NCBI GenBank assembly: GCA_946800325.1 | Contig: OX326957.1 | Coordinates: 22,321,007 to 22,385,006, forward strand | Origin: Luzula sylvatica | Lineage: Eukaryota > Streptophyta > Magnoliopsida > Poales > Juncaceae | Direction of reading: 5' to 3' | DNA: 64,000 bases | Shown here: positions 1 through 10,525 of the stretch, piece after piece | Position numbering within the stretch: position 1 is the first letter of the stretch | Layout of the letters: every line of letters starts with the position of its first letter | Made by a program: the position numbers and the translations under genes | The notes under the pieces: model-generated | The model's input: only the letters and a program-made list of their open reading frames with translations | Database searches by the model: none | What the model was told of the DNA's origin: nothing

Positions 1-59
1 GGGTAACAAGGAATGAGTAGAGAAGAAGAGATGCAAAGCTTTTCTGGGCAAGCTATAAT

Positions 60-510
60 GCCTAGTCATCGTATCGAGTCATGTATCGAGTCATGTATCG
101 TGTGTCGTAGTTTAGTAGTAATGAATCATGTATCGAGTCATGTATCCAGTTTGATGTTGTGTCAGTTTTTTATTATCCAGATCTAATATTTAATATCGAG
201 TATCGTAATATTTTAGGGATTTATATCGAGTCGTATGTTCTTTATAAGTAAGCTATCAGTAATGAGTCTTATATTGAGTCCAATGTTTGGTCAGTTAGCG
301 AAATTCCATTATCAGTAATGAGTCTTATATTGAGTTCAATGTTTGGTCAGTTAGTGAATTTCCATTATCAGTTAGTGAATCTCAATCATCGAGTCTCCAT
401 GTTATCTTTCTCAGGTCATATGTTGAGTCTTAGGTTGTCAACATAGGGTTTATGTGGCCTTGGAAACTAGCCGTTTTGCGAATTACAACATAGGGTTTAT
501 GTGGCCTTGG
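60..510. repeat. Short degenerate tandem repeats
   Basis: The stretch from 60 to 200 repeats the word ATCGAGTCATGT several times. Next comes a 56-bp unit (ATCAGTAATGAGTC...) at 255-310 and 311-365, with a partial third copy. A 23-bp direct repeat beginning ACATAGGGTTTATG is at 441-463 and 488-510. No open frame of interest overlaps it. It looks like decayed minisatellite DNA. Confidence 0.7.
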
Positions 511-788
511 CTAGGGAACGGAAGAACAAGAACATGAGCCATTTTGTACAATTTTCTGAAATTTTCTTCTAGATTAAAAATAAGAGAAATGAAAATGGTA
601 ATAAAAAGATGAAAGGTTTGACCATAATTTTGGAGCTTAAAGCAAGTAAGAGTGATTGGTTGGTCATAATAACCGAAATTAAAACGGTTTTTTTATTTAA
701 AGTAACTGAAAATGTAGCATTTATGGGCTATTTCTTTGGCCCAAAGATCCCATTGAGCCATGGTATTACTGCTTATATTTCCATTTTC
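511..788. other. Non-coding stretch, nothing recognised
   Basis: AT-rich sequence between the short repeats and the hAT MITE. A 60-codon open frame at 609-791 has no recognisable domain and I do not call it a gene. Confidence 0.5.
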
Positions 789-796
789 TAAAGGAG

Positions 797-1531
797 TAGG
801 GATGTCAAATGGGTTGGGTTATATCCGTGCCCAACAGGTACCCGATCCGGACGGATCGGATAATACCCGATTAAGATTACTCGCGGGTCGGATATTATCC
901 GATTAAAAAATACCCGGCTCGGGTACGGGTAGGATATGGGTGAGGTCGTATCCGACCCGTGGGTATACCGGACCTGAACCCGATTCTTAATAACCCTTGT
1001 TATATTAATATTTTCATATTTTTTTAATTTTTTTGTTGATTTTTATTGGTTTTAATCTATGTTTTCTACTGATTATTTACTATACAACCTATTTTTTATT
1101 TGTTTAGTAAATAAATTAAAATAAATAATTTCCTAAATTTATGTTTATTTATTTTTGTTTTTACTGCTAATTTATATTACTACCGAATTTTGTTTCATTA
1201 TACAATTTATGTTATTTCACGGTCCATAATTTATGTTTAAAAATATTTTGTTGTTTATTTTGTGATTTTGTGATATTATTATGTTTTACGAATCTATGAT
1301 GTTATTTTAATTTGAAAAAATATATTTTTCGTAAGTATATTTTAATGTTTTTGTATATGTTTAGATGTGGGTAAAATTTTCCGTGGATAATCCGAAAACT
1401 CGCGGATACTAAGCGGAACGGGTAAAATTATCCGTTTAGTTGACGGGTCAGGTACGGATATTATCCGATTAAGATGAGTAAGAATATGGATGAGCCTATA
1501 TCCCACCCGAATCCGACCCATTGACATCCTA
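797..1531. mobile_element. Non-autonomous hAT-type MITE
   Basis: The ends are imperfect inverted repeats: TAGGGATGTCAAATGGGT on the left, and the reverse complement of the right end reads TAGGATGTCAATGGGT. They are flanked by a perfect 8-bp direct repeat TAAAGGAG at 789-796 and 1532-1539. An 8-bp target duplication and a TAGGG-type terminus are hallmarks of the hAT superfamily. Inside are many subterminal copies of GGGTA/ATCCG-type words in both orientations, as expected for transposase-binding regions. The AT-rich centre has no transposase ORF, so it depends on a partner elsewhere. Confidence 0.85.
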
Positions 1532-1540
1532 TAAAGGAGT

Positions 1541-3829
1541 TTATATTTCCAATATTAATTTAACAACAGGGAGATGATTTTTTGAGTGCATAAGAAGACC
1601 TGATTTTGTCCCACTGAGCCATGATTATTTGATCAATAGTATATAATATTAACATTTTAGTATACTGACTATGTTGAAATTCAAACTGAAATTGAAATTT
1701 ATGAAGACCGGCTCTTTCAAGATTATTTTTCCGTATTATTCTTTGATTTGGTTATATTTTGACTCTTCCAACAAATTTACTGAAGATTCATCACTGGATA
1801 TAACTAAATATAATATATAATTAATACACTAAATCTCTAATTATCAGTGATTGTACAAAAATCATGCACCTGAAGATCCGTTAGCAGTTTGGAGCTAGTT
1901 AGTCCTGCATCCAGAAGAGATGACTCCCATTTCACAATATCGATGCCTCGCCGTCGATCTGGTTCCACGTGCTTCTTACTATGATCTGCATTACGCGCAC
2001 GCCATAATAACATCGTGAATTCAGACAGTGAGACACAATCTATCGGATAACAGGTGTCATCTCTCCTGTACACAGGACTCTCCTTCCATCCTTTCCTTTC
2101 TCTCTCTAGGGTTTGAACTTTGAGGACTAAGAAATTAAGTCTAGGGTATTTATAGGCCAAGAAAATGGTTTAATACGGTTCCTTGGTCTCTCAAGTCTCA
2201 ACATGCTCACAAATATGTCTCATTCACACACTGTTGATAGTGATCGAATCAAGAAGAATCAAAAGTTTGAAAAAAAACAAATCAAACCTCGTGCGTTCAT
2301 GAGAGTTTTTGAAGGTATTCATCGTGTTATTATCTGTGTTGGACTGTTGCAATTTGTTATATATCATGTTTTACATGAACATTGTTGATACTTTATGATT
2401 TCTACACACTTTTCTACTGGCTTGCTGCCATAATGAAAGTTGAAATTGGCCATTTCATGTTCTTCGATCCTTAGCTGTTAACAGGTTACTGTTTTATTTT
2501 GTACTGATTGCTTAACTCTCATGGATTCGGTCTTTGAAGAACCATGAATATAGGAGACATGTTATTACACGAACCATATAATAATAACAATTACTAAGAG
2601 TATAGTAAATTATTAATAAATTAATAATTAAATGGTGCTTATTGATAAGGTAACATTGGCTGCACAAAAGATTGTATAGTATACAGGCTCATTCAAATTC
2701 AAATTCAAATTCAGTGACATTTATAATTTTCAATTGTAGTCAAGTCAATTCCAAACACACTCACCTTATTCTACTGGTGGGTCAACCGGTCAAGTCTCCA
2801 TTCTTTTTTCTACTAGTTTGAAATTTCAAAAGATTGTTGAATCTTTAGCTGTTTCCAGCCATGATACAGTTTTAAATTGGTTCAATTTTTTCTGAAAAAT
2901 GTTTTGCCTGCGCCTGTTCGGCATACAGAATAATATTTTGTCTTTTCAAAAGCTCATGGTATCATAGTCTTTCTAAAATTGTTTTTTTAGGGCTTGGAGA
3001 GGGTTCGAAGGCCTCCATCCAAAATAAAATTCTATATGGGCCTTTGTACATCTGGCCCAATGGTCTGCCGATACTCTTAGTTAATCTCGAAACTTGATTT
3101 TTCATCTAGGATTTTTTTTTGCCTGGTTGCTCGTTTCCTTACCTCGTGAGTATCTTCTTCGTTCTCTCTCTCTCTTTTTCCTTGCTCGCCTATCGTTTTC
3201 GCATGATTTTTGTGTTTTTTTTACTTGTTGAGCCCATCTTGCTAGCTTGATTTCGGATTTTACTTCCTTTTCGAATTTTTCTTGGGGTGTTTTGTTCTCC
3301 GAGAAAAATCTTCTACATCTCTCGCGCCACGTGACAAAGAGAAAGACCGCAAATGCTTGTTTTTTACGGGTTTTCTCTTCCAATGGTATAGGTCTTGGAA
3401 CCAATCTTCGTCGAAGAGTGTGTGAGATCTGTGTCAGTTTTCTTTGGTACAAATCTGAGCCCAGTGACATTCGAAGTGAGATGTTAAGGTCTCAATACGC
3501 TTTGTGGTTTATGGTGTGCGAGTTCACTCTTTGTTTGAGGATTTTATACGTGCTTTTTGTCGTGAATTTGTGTTTTCCTCTCCTCGTCCATCTTATTTCA
3601 TCTTTGTTATCTTTTATTTTCGCTTCTCTAATTTTATGTTTTACTCTGTCTAATTCATGTTTTGTTGCCTCTAATAGCTTTGGGGATCTCTGATAAGTAT
3701 ATTGATAGATTCTTTGTTTGGGCTGGTGTGATGTTTTGTTTTTCTGCGTGGCTGTAAAGATGTGGGTAGAGTTGGAATAATCTCCCCTCTCCCCAGTTTG
3801 CATGTCATACATTGATGTGGCATTACCCG
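1541..3829. other. Intergenic stretch without recognisable genes
   Basis: About 2.3 kb of AT-rich DNA. Open frames exist, the longest being 107 codons on the minus strand at 1837-2160 and 148 codons on the plus strand at 3247-3693. None shows a domain or motif I recognise, and their codon content is not convincing. The minus-strand frame at 1837-2160 is followed at its 5' side by a long pyrimidine stretch and could be a gene relic. A CT-rich tract lies near 3160-3180. Confidence 0.4.
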
Positions 3830-4022
3830 ATTAGAATGTTGAGCTAATGTAAAATAATTCGAGTGATATTAGACGAGTTTGGGCCGTTTGATGATTTAGC
3901 CGAGAGATCGGCGGAGGAGGGAGTGGCTGAGGTTGGTCCGAATGCGTAGTCGTGGGTTGCAATCACGAGAGCGTTAATGTGGAAACTCCAATTTCTTGGT
4001 AGTTTAGGGAGCATATTTAAGA

Positions 4023-5303
4023 TTGATTTTTTGTATTATGTCAAATATAAATTTAAATATTCTATGTTGGAATGTGAGAGGTTTAGGATCTAGAGACAAG
4101 TGTAATTTGATTAAGGACCAAGTGAGGGATTCCAATTGTGATGTAATTTGTTTGCAAGAGACTAAGTGGTGTGACCCTAATCATTTTAACATTCGTATGG
4201 TCGCTTCGGCCAAGTTTAAAAAAGGGTGTTTTCTAAATGCAATAGGAACTAAAGGGGGAGTCATGACATCTTGGTCGGACAAACTTACATTAGTCGATCA
4301 AGTAGTAAGTACTTATACCCTAACGTGTACATTCAACAGTGGTACATCACACATTTTCCGCATTTGTAACACTTACGGCCCATCTGACGACGAAATTAAA
4401 AAATTAGCTTACCTAGAGGAACTAGGAGCTATTATGCAATCGAATACACCCACAATTTTACTAGGGGATTTCAATCTCATACGCGATGTGAGTGACTCAA
4501 CGGGTGGTGGTCATTCCATGAGCTCCATCCTTGCGTTTAATGACTTCATAACAAACAATTCACTAATAGAGATTGGTTTGAGAAATAGAAAATTTACATG
4601 GTCGAATCGTAGACAACCTCCTACACTTTCACTATTAGATAGAATATTTGTTACACATTGCCTTATCCTAAATCAAAATAAATTACAAGTCGAGGATCTT
4701 CTGAGCACGACATCCGACCACGTACCTTTAAAATTTACTATAAGACCGCTGATACATAAGCCGACTACCTTTAAATTTGAACGTTTTTGGCTTCGTTCGG
4801 GGGACATTGAGGAGGTTGTTAGAACCGGATGGAGTATACCCGTCAATTCAAACGATACAATTTTTAACTTTGAGAGGAGATTAATTAACACCAAACGAGC
4901 TTTACGGGTATGGGCTAAAGACAAGTTCAAAAATAATGTGGAGCTAATTAACCGATGCAAGGATTACATTTTGTGGTTTGACCGGTGTGAAGAAACACGT
5001 ATCCTCAATAACTTCGAGTGTAGTCTCCGAATAAAAATTCGGGAGAAGTTGCACGACCTCATCGATGCCAAGGAGATAGGGTGGCAACAAAGATCCTCGA
5101 CAAATTGGCTTAAATTAGGAGATAATAACACTTCATACTTTCATGCTTGTGCATCAAATCGAAATCACCAAAATTTAATAACAAAAATTCAACACAATGA
5201 GAGGGAAGTAACCGAAGATAAAGAAATAAATGACATTTTTACGTCCTTCTTCAAGAGCTCTTTAGGTTCACAATCATCAACTAACATTTCGGCTAATGTG
5301 TGA
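4023..5303 (+). pseudogene. LINE ORF2, endonuclease domain portion
   Basis: An open frame of 426 codons encodes the apurinic/apyrimidinic-type endonuclease that nicks target DNA for LINE insertion. Visible family landmarks are NVRGLG (residues 17-22), QETKW (45-49, catalytic Glu), LLGDFN (about residue 147) and TSDHVPL (about 231, catalytic Asp-His). The rest is the linker toward the reverse transcriptase. The frame ends at TGA 5301-5303, but the same frame continues straight on with reverse-transcriptase sequence, so this stop is a nonsense mutation rather than the true end. The first ATG is used; a second (residue 6) fits the family start equally well. Confidence 0.88.
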
Positions 5304-6240
5304 GCCCTATATGGAGAGCCGTGGGGGTCTTTACCCATCACGGACAACCACATGAATCTCGACATACTTGCATCCGAGATCGGGGAGGTCGAAGTGAAGG
5401 AAGCTTTAAAATCACTCAAAAAAGGTAAAAGTTGTGGCCCGGATGGCTTTCCTAGTGAGTTTTTTCAAACATTTTGGCCTATTGTCAAAGACGACTTGTT
5501 ACAAATAATGCAAGGTATATATTCCAATAGTTTAAATTTGAATAAACTCAACAAAGCTTCAATTCTTTTGTTACCGAAAAAGAGGATTCCATATTAATCA
5601 CCGACTTTAGACCTATTAGCATCATCTCGGCCCCGATTAAACTAATTACCAAAATCTTAGCTTTGAGATTACAACATTACATGCCACTCTTAATACACCG
5701 GTGCCAATCCGCTTTCATTAAGGGTAGAACGCTCAATGAATTATTTATTACCTCGAGGGAAATTCTTAACTTCTACCACAAATCAAAAATTCCGGTGTTG
5801 ATGTTGAAAATTGATTTAAAAAAAGCTTTTGATAATGTCTCGTGGAAATTTCTCGAACAAATTTTACAAGCAAGAAATTTTCCACCGAGGTGGATCGAGT
5901 GGGTGAGAGTTCTTCTTACCTCATCGAGTTCTTCGATTAACACGAACGGAATTAGAGGTCGGTACTTCAAGCACAAAAAAGGCCTTAGACAAGGAGATCC
6001 ATTGTCACCCCTACTTTTTACACTTGTAGTGAATGCATTTCAAATGATGATGAATAAAGTACGACCTCTCCTAACTAATCCCATATGCACCGACTACACT
6101 CCAATATGCGGATGACACATTATTCTTTGTGGAAGCGCATCCTCAAAACATAAGAGTAGTCATGCAAGTGATTTCACTTTTCTCGCAAGTTTCGGGTCTT
6201 GATATTAATTGGGACAAGAGTGGGTTTGTTCCGATCGGAA
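5304..6240 (+). pseudogene. LINE ORF2, reverse transcriptase portion, frameshifted
   Basis: This continues ORF2 after the in-frame TGA. GKSCGPDGFPSEFF (near 5430) is the usual RT entry motif of plant LINEs. Near 5580 the frame shifts: the sequence for TDFRPISII is in another frame. The block 5663-6115 holds SAFIKGRTL, the catalytic KIDLKKAFDNVSW and GLRQGDPLSPLLF. Just before the active site the frame shifts again, and YADDTLFF is read at about 6108-6131 in the next frame, followed by GLDINWDKSGF. All core RT motifs survive as sequence but not as one open frame. The coding part breaks at 6240, where a solo LTR is inserted. Confidence 0.88.
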
Positions 6241-6836
6241 TGTAAGGTTACGCACACGTTTATCAAAGTGTGCAGCGGAATTAGTTTCGCATGCATAACC
6301 TAATTCTACCGGGATCACGCTCGAAAACCATCCAAAAAGGAAGAGTTGGAGAAAATTACCTCGTACAAGTTAGTACGTGTCGACTTCTTCTCCAAATCCG
6401 TGAACCTTCTCCAAGGAGTGCTCGTGCAATCTCTCTACTCGTGTCCACCTTGATTTCGACCGATCGGAAACCGTCAACGTCGTTCTAGTCGACGTCACGA
6501 TTAATTCTCTCAAGTTCTTTGCTCAAATCTCCCTCTCAATCTCTCTAGATCTAATCTAAAATTTTGTGGAAGAAGAGAGAGAAAGCGGCGGCTCAAAAAC
6601 CCTAATTTCTGAAAAGAGGCTTAGGTTAAAACGAAATCAGAATTCTATATATATAGGAAATAAGTTCGTTCCAACGAACTTAAAGAGTTCGTTCCAACGA
6701 ACTCTCTTCTGACTATCACGAATAAGTCCGTTCGAACGCACTTGAATAGTTCGTTCGAACGAACCCAATTCTGACTGCATATTTGCCTATTTATATAAAT
6801 TCTTCCAAGTTAATTCTTAAGCCAAATTTTCTTTCA
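6241..6836 (-). mobile_element. Solo LTR of family A inside the LINE
   Basis: The segment begins TGTAAGGTTACGC and ends TTTTCTTTCA, with a perfect 5-bp target duplication CGGAA at 6236-6240 and 6837-6841. LINE coding sequence resumes directly after it. Its ends and much of its length match the LTRs at 28132-28614 and 31662-32289. The primer-binding site beside the latter shows that the family reads on the minus strand in all three places. No internal region remains, so it arose by LTR-LTR recombination. It carries palindromes such as GTTCGTTCCAACGAAC (6665-6770) that are absent from the 28-32 kb copies. Confidence 0.92.
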
Positions 6837-6841
6837 CGGAA

Positions 6842-7910
6842 TACCCGAACACTATCACAATCACCTCGCAAACTTAGTAAGATGTAGTAAAAAGTCGTTG
6901 CCTATCAAATACCTCGGTCTCCCACTCTCTTACAAAAAACCGGGCAAGCTTATATTTCAACCGATGGTGATGAAACTAAGAAAGAAAATTACAAATTGGA
7001 AGAATAAATTCCTAACAATAGGAGGGCGGCAAACGCTGGTGAAGTCGGTTTTGAGTGCTATCCCAAATTTTTACATGCAAACACTTATGTTGCCGAAAAA
7101 CATTATTGAACAAATTAACAAGTTAGTACGGGCATTTTTTTGGAAGGGGAATGAAACGGTTTTGGGTGACCATTGCTTAATGAATTGGAGCACGATTTGC
7201 TTACCGAAAGAGAATGGGGGGGGGGGGGGGGGGGTCTAGGCATGATGGATATTGAAAGTCATAACAAAGCAATGATGCTCAAGTGGTTATTCAAGCTAGA
7301 CTTTCAAGGAGACTCACAATGGTCTTCAATAGTGAGAACTCTTTTCAACGTTACTAGTGCTAGTGGCATCGAAACAATCTCGATTACCTTTACCTCTTAC
7401 TTTATGAGTGACCTCCAAAAACTTCTACCGCTCTACCAATCTCTTAAAGGTAGTTTTCGGCAACGTACTTTGACCACTCAAATAATACCATCGGCTCAAG
7501 ATCCGCCAAAGTTTGTAACGAGCGCAATCTACTCATTGATTGTTAATCCGGGGGTGGAGTGTGAGTGGACGCCAACGCTTTTTAAAATAAAGGCTCCCAT
7601 AAAATCAAAAATCTTTGGATGGTTGGTTCTAAATAACTGAGTGCTAACGGCGGAGAATCTAGTAAAGAGGGGTTGGACCCATGACCCAACGTGTCCGTTG
7701 TGCTCCGAGACATTAGAATCGACTATTCACCTTTTCCTGCCCATTCACGAAAGAGGTATGGAGTTATATCGAGCCGACGGGAAACATGCAAGCCATCTCA
7801 TTAAGGTCCTTTTGGTGGGAATGTCGCAAGGCAAGGAGCAAGGAAAATGCGCAAAAGTGGGATGGCAAGTGGCTAGCGACGTTGTGGACAATTTGGTGAG
7901 AACGAAATAA
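6842..7910 (+). pseudogene. LINE ORF2, C-terminal portion with zf-RVT region
   Basis: Downstream of the solo LTR the LINE continues with PIKYLGLPLSYKKP, the motif that follows the RT domain in plant LINEs, then KITNWKNKFLTIGGR. A run of 19 G (7216-7234) replaces a short Gly stretch and breaks the frame. Reading resumes with GMMDIESHNKAMMLKWLFK. Further on come the K-(A)P-K-K-FGWL and RGWTHDPTCPLCSET-HLF motifs of the zinc-binding reverse-transcriptase domain (zf-RVT), with an in-frame TGA at 7638-7640 between them. The expected second zinc-ligand pair after HLF is degraded. The remainder up to the oligo-A at 8173 is 3' untranslated. Confidence 0.85.
7216..7234. repeat. Poly-G run (19 bases)
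   Basis: Nineteen consecutive G in the coding sequence of the LINE, at a place where related elements encode one or two Gly codons. It shifts the frame. Compare the 18-base G-run at 37016-37033 in the gypsy element. Confidence 0.95.
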
Positions 7911-8222
7911 TCGAATATTTCGACGCAAAGGACAGATGCATGCTCTAATCGTAAATATAATAAAAGATTTAGCGGGATCATGGGGGAAGCATTGTTGAAT
8001 ATAATGGTAGAATTTAGTTAAGTATCTCCACAATTGGATCTCATTTAGTAGGTCTGGTACGTCAAGGGCACTATTTTAACTTATATTGTAATTAGTGAAC
8101 GGTATGTACCATGTTTATTTTCTTTTATAAAAATAGATTGGATCGAGCGCGTATTGCGCTTGCCTATCTCCTAAAAAAAAAAAATCGAGTGATTTTTCGA
8201 CATTAGAATGTTGAGCTAATGT

Positions 8223-9110
8223 TGTATTGAATGTTTTGAGATCTAGGATGATCATGCCCCATTTACTCTTGGGTTGGCACACTGTGCTCCACGAGTTTCC
8301 TTGTTGCCTTTCCATAGAGGGTCCGTTTGATTTGCAAGAATAAGAAATACTATATGGGAAAAAATTGGAGTGTATGATAAGTATCAATTTTTTTTGTTTG
8401 ATTTGCAAGAATGAGATAGAATCTCATGTGTCATGTAATCTCTTTCCTCTCTATTTTTCTTCAATGTGTGTTCCTCAAAAATCAAGAAAAAACGCAAGAC
8501 ACACACATGTTAATATGCATATATATATTTATTAATTATTATATATATACTTATTTCATATATTAAATAAATATATGATCAATACTAATATTTATAGATA
8601 TACATATATTATAGTTATTATTTATATATTATGATACAAGTTAAATATTTATTTAATATAATAAATAAATATTATTTAATATTTAATATTATTATACAAA
8701 TTAAATATATATTTAATATATCAAATAAATAATATTTATTATTTATTAATTATATGTTATGATAAAAATTAAATATTTATTTAATATATTAAACAAAAAA
8801 ATAATATTTATTACTTATTAATTGTATATTATGTTACAAATTAAATATTTATTAAATATATTAAATAAATATATTATAATAATTATTTATTAATTATATA
8901 TTATGTTACAAATTAAATATTTATTTAATATATTATATAAATAAATAATAATAATAATAATTTATTAGTATATATATATATAGAGAAATGCTAAAAAGAA
9001 TTCACAAAAAGAATCCACAAAACGAATCCAAGGACTTGAAAATAATATAAGCACACACGGAGGGGCCTTTTAATAAAATTTACACACGGAGGGGCCTTTT
9101 AATAAAATTT
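8223..9110. repeat. AT-rich degenerate tandem repeats and small direct repeats
   Basis: A 17-bp word GTTTGATTTGCAAGAAT occurs at 8325-8341 and 8396-8412. From about 8510 to 8985 the DNA is nearly pure A/T, built from repeated TTAAATATTTATTTAATATA-like units. A 29-bp unit (ACACACGGAGGGGCC...) is tandemly duplicated at 9053-9081 and 9082-9110. No coding sequence was seen. Confidence 0.7.
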
Positions 9111-9713
9111 ACCCTCCAAATGACATTCTCCCGTCTTCTTCACTTGACCTCTCTTCGATAAGTGGAAACAAATGGAGATTAATGGAGGGTTGAACCTTGC
9201 GACGCCTCCTCTGAGCCCTATCCACTCAGGCGACGGCTGGATCCTGACGACGGGAGATTAAATGTTTTCTCATAATTAATCCAAACGAGAGGTAGGATTC
9301 TTTTACCAAATGGGCGAATTTTTAAGCTTTAGATTTTTAATTTGAGACGGATCGACTCCTTGTATCTTTGCAGTAATAGGATCAAATCACAGTGAAGTAA
9401 GCTTGATTTATGGTAATTGATGAAGAAAAAAACAACCTTTTTAAGTTTTTTATGCCCATGAATTTTTGTGTTTCTCGTTTTCACAAGATTTGTAGGCAGT
9501 GTCTCACGAAAAGCCATAAATTCAAACTTTTTAATCCAAATTAAATTGACATTGGTTAACAACTACAAAAGCAATTTGTTGATCTATTTATGGTTTTCAC
9601 TACAAAAGCAATTTATGGTTCAACCCTCCATTATGATATCAAAGAGTAGACCAAGTTACAAAATTCGTAGGCAGTGTGCAAGTTAAGGTCTTTATTGATC
9701 ATCAAGATTCGTG
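9111..9713. other. Non-coding stretch upstream of PYL exon remnants
   Basis: This should contain the first PYL exon if the gene were whole, but I find only its last codons at 9714-9734. Two blocks around 9440-9690 share words (TAGGCAGTGT, CAAAAGCAATTTAT) and look internally duplicated. Nothing else is recognised. Confidence 0.4.
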
Positions 9714-10014
9714 ATTAAAGCCCCCGTTCACCTCGTAATTAACGTCCCCTTTTGATATTTTGTAATGAATTGTGTAATTAGGGTATGAAATTGATTGATT
9801 GTTTGGGGGTTATTAGGTATGGTCGTTGGTGAGGAGTTTTGATGAGCTGCAGAAGTACAAGCCGTTCGTGAGCCGATGTGTCGTGAGGGGTGATTTGGAA
9901 ATTGGGAGTGTACGAGAGGTCAACGTTAAGTCTGGATTGCCGGCGACCACCTCCACCGAGAGATTAGAACGGTTCGACGATGATCAGCACATTCTTTCTA
10001 TTCCCCTTATTTTT
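9714..10014 (+). pseudogene. PYR/PYL/RCAR abscisic acid receptor, 5' part (disrupted)
   Basis: PYL proteins are soluble ABA receptors that, with hormone bound, inhibit clade A PP2C phosphatases. Here 9714-9734 encodes IKAPVHL and stops at a GT donor (9735). An intron runs to AG at 9815-9816. The next exon (9817 on) encodes VWSLVR, then YKPFVSRC, EIGSVREVNVKSGLPATTSTERLE and HILSI. The gate loop SGLPA and neighbouring ligand-pocket residues are intact and most like the PYL7-10 subgroup. Identity ends abruptly after HILSI, a few bases before the solo LTR at 10015. The latch motif (GDHRL) expected next is not found. The bulk of exon 1, with the start codon, was not identified and may be lost. 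I call it a pseudogene; intron-style splicing of the LTR is conceivable but would still lack the latch. Confidence 0.85.
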
Positions 10015-10479
10015 TGATAAGAGGAAAATAAAGCACCTTTTTGATATCTAATTTGGGGATTTTAGCCCTTTTTGAATCACAACTTTATATATAATTGTTC
10101 ATATTTGAGATAACAAGAATATTTCTTCACTAAGTGTGTTTTATTGCTTAATTACAGGTTTTAGGTGGAAATTCTCGGCAATCCAAGAGTGTAGTTGCCT
10201 TCGTCTCCTCGCGCCGTTAAAATCGATATATCATACCGACCAATTCGGTACACGTGTGAAGAAGAAGGCAAATAATCATCAACATAAGAGATTGCACCAA
10301 ACTCCACTCGAAAACCACTCACACAATTGCCACTCTACAGCCCCACCTACCTCACCTACCACCCCCAACTACCCTCAATCCTCTCACCCATATCTCGGCC
10401 TATGGGAAAGCCCCAATGACACTATAAATAAGACCCCAAGGCCTATGAGAAGAGGCGCCCCCTCCCCCGTTCTTCGGAG

Positions 10480-10525
<46 letters not shown>

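Larger units (their letters stand above)
3851..8201 (+). mobile_element. LINE (L1-type) non-LTR retrotransposon, defective
   Basis: A 21-bp direct repeat (ATTAGAATGTTGAGCTAATGT) is at 3830-3850 and 8202-8222, bracketing the element exactly. That is a typical long target-site duplication from target-primed reverse transcription. The order is endonuclease, reverse transcriptase with YADD, then a C-terminal zinc-binding region, with an oligo-A run (8173-8184) near the 3' end. Only ORF2 is present: the element starts about 170 bp before it, so ORF1 is missing, probably by 5' truncation. ORF2 carries a stop, two or more frameshifts, a 19-base G-run and a solo LTR at 6241-6836. It cannot encode its own machinery. 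The word TCGAGTGAT occurs both at the 5' start (3859) and after the oligo-A (8185). Confidence 0.92.

Noticed and set aside
3102..3470. Basic 122-codon minus-strand ORF as a nuclear protein
   Set aside because: Arg/Lys richness comes from a T- and CT-rich plus strand; no motif recognised.
9176..9262. Open stretch MEINGGLNLATPPLSP as PYL exon 1
   Set aside because: It does not resemble the family N-terminus and is not spliceable to IKAPVHL in a convincing way.
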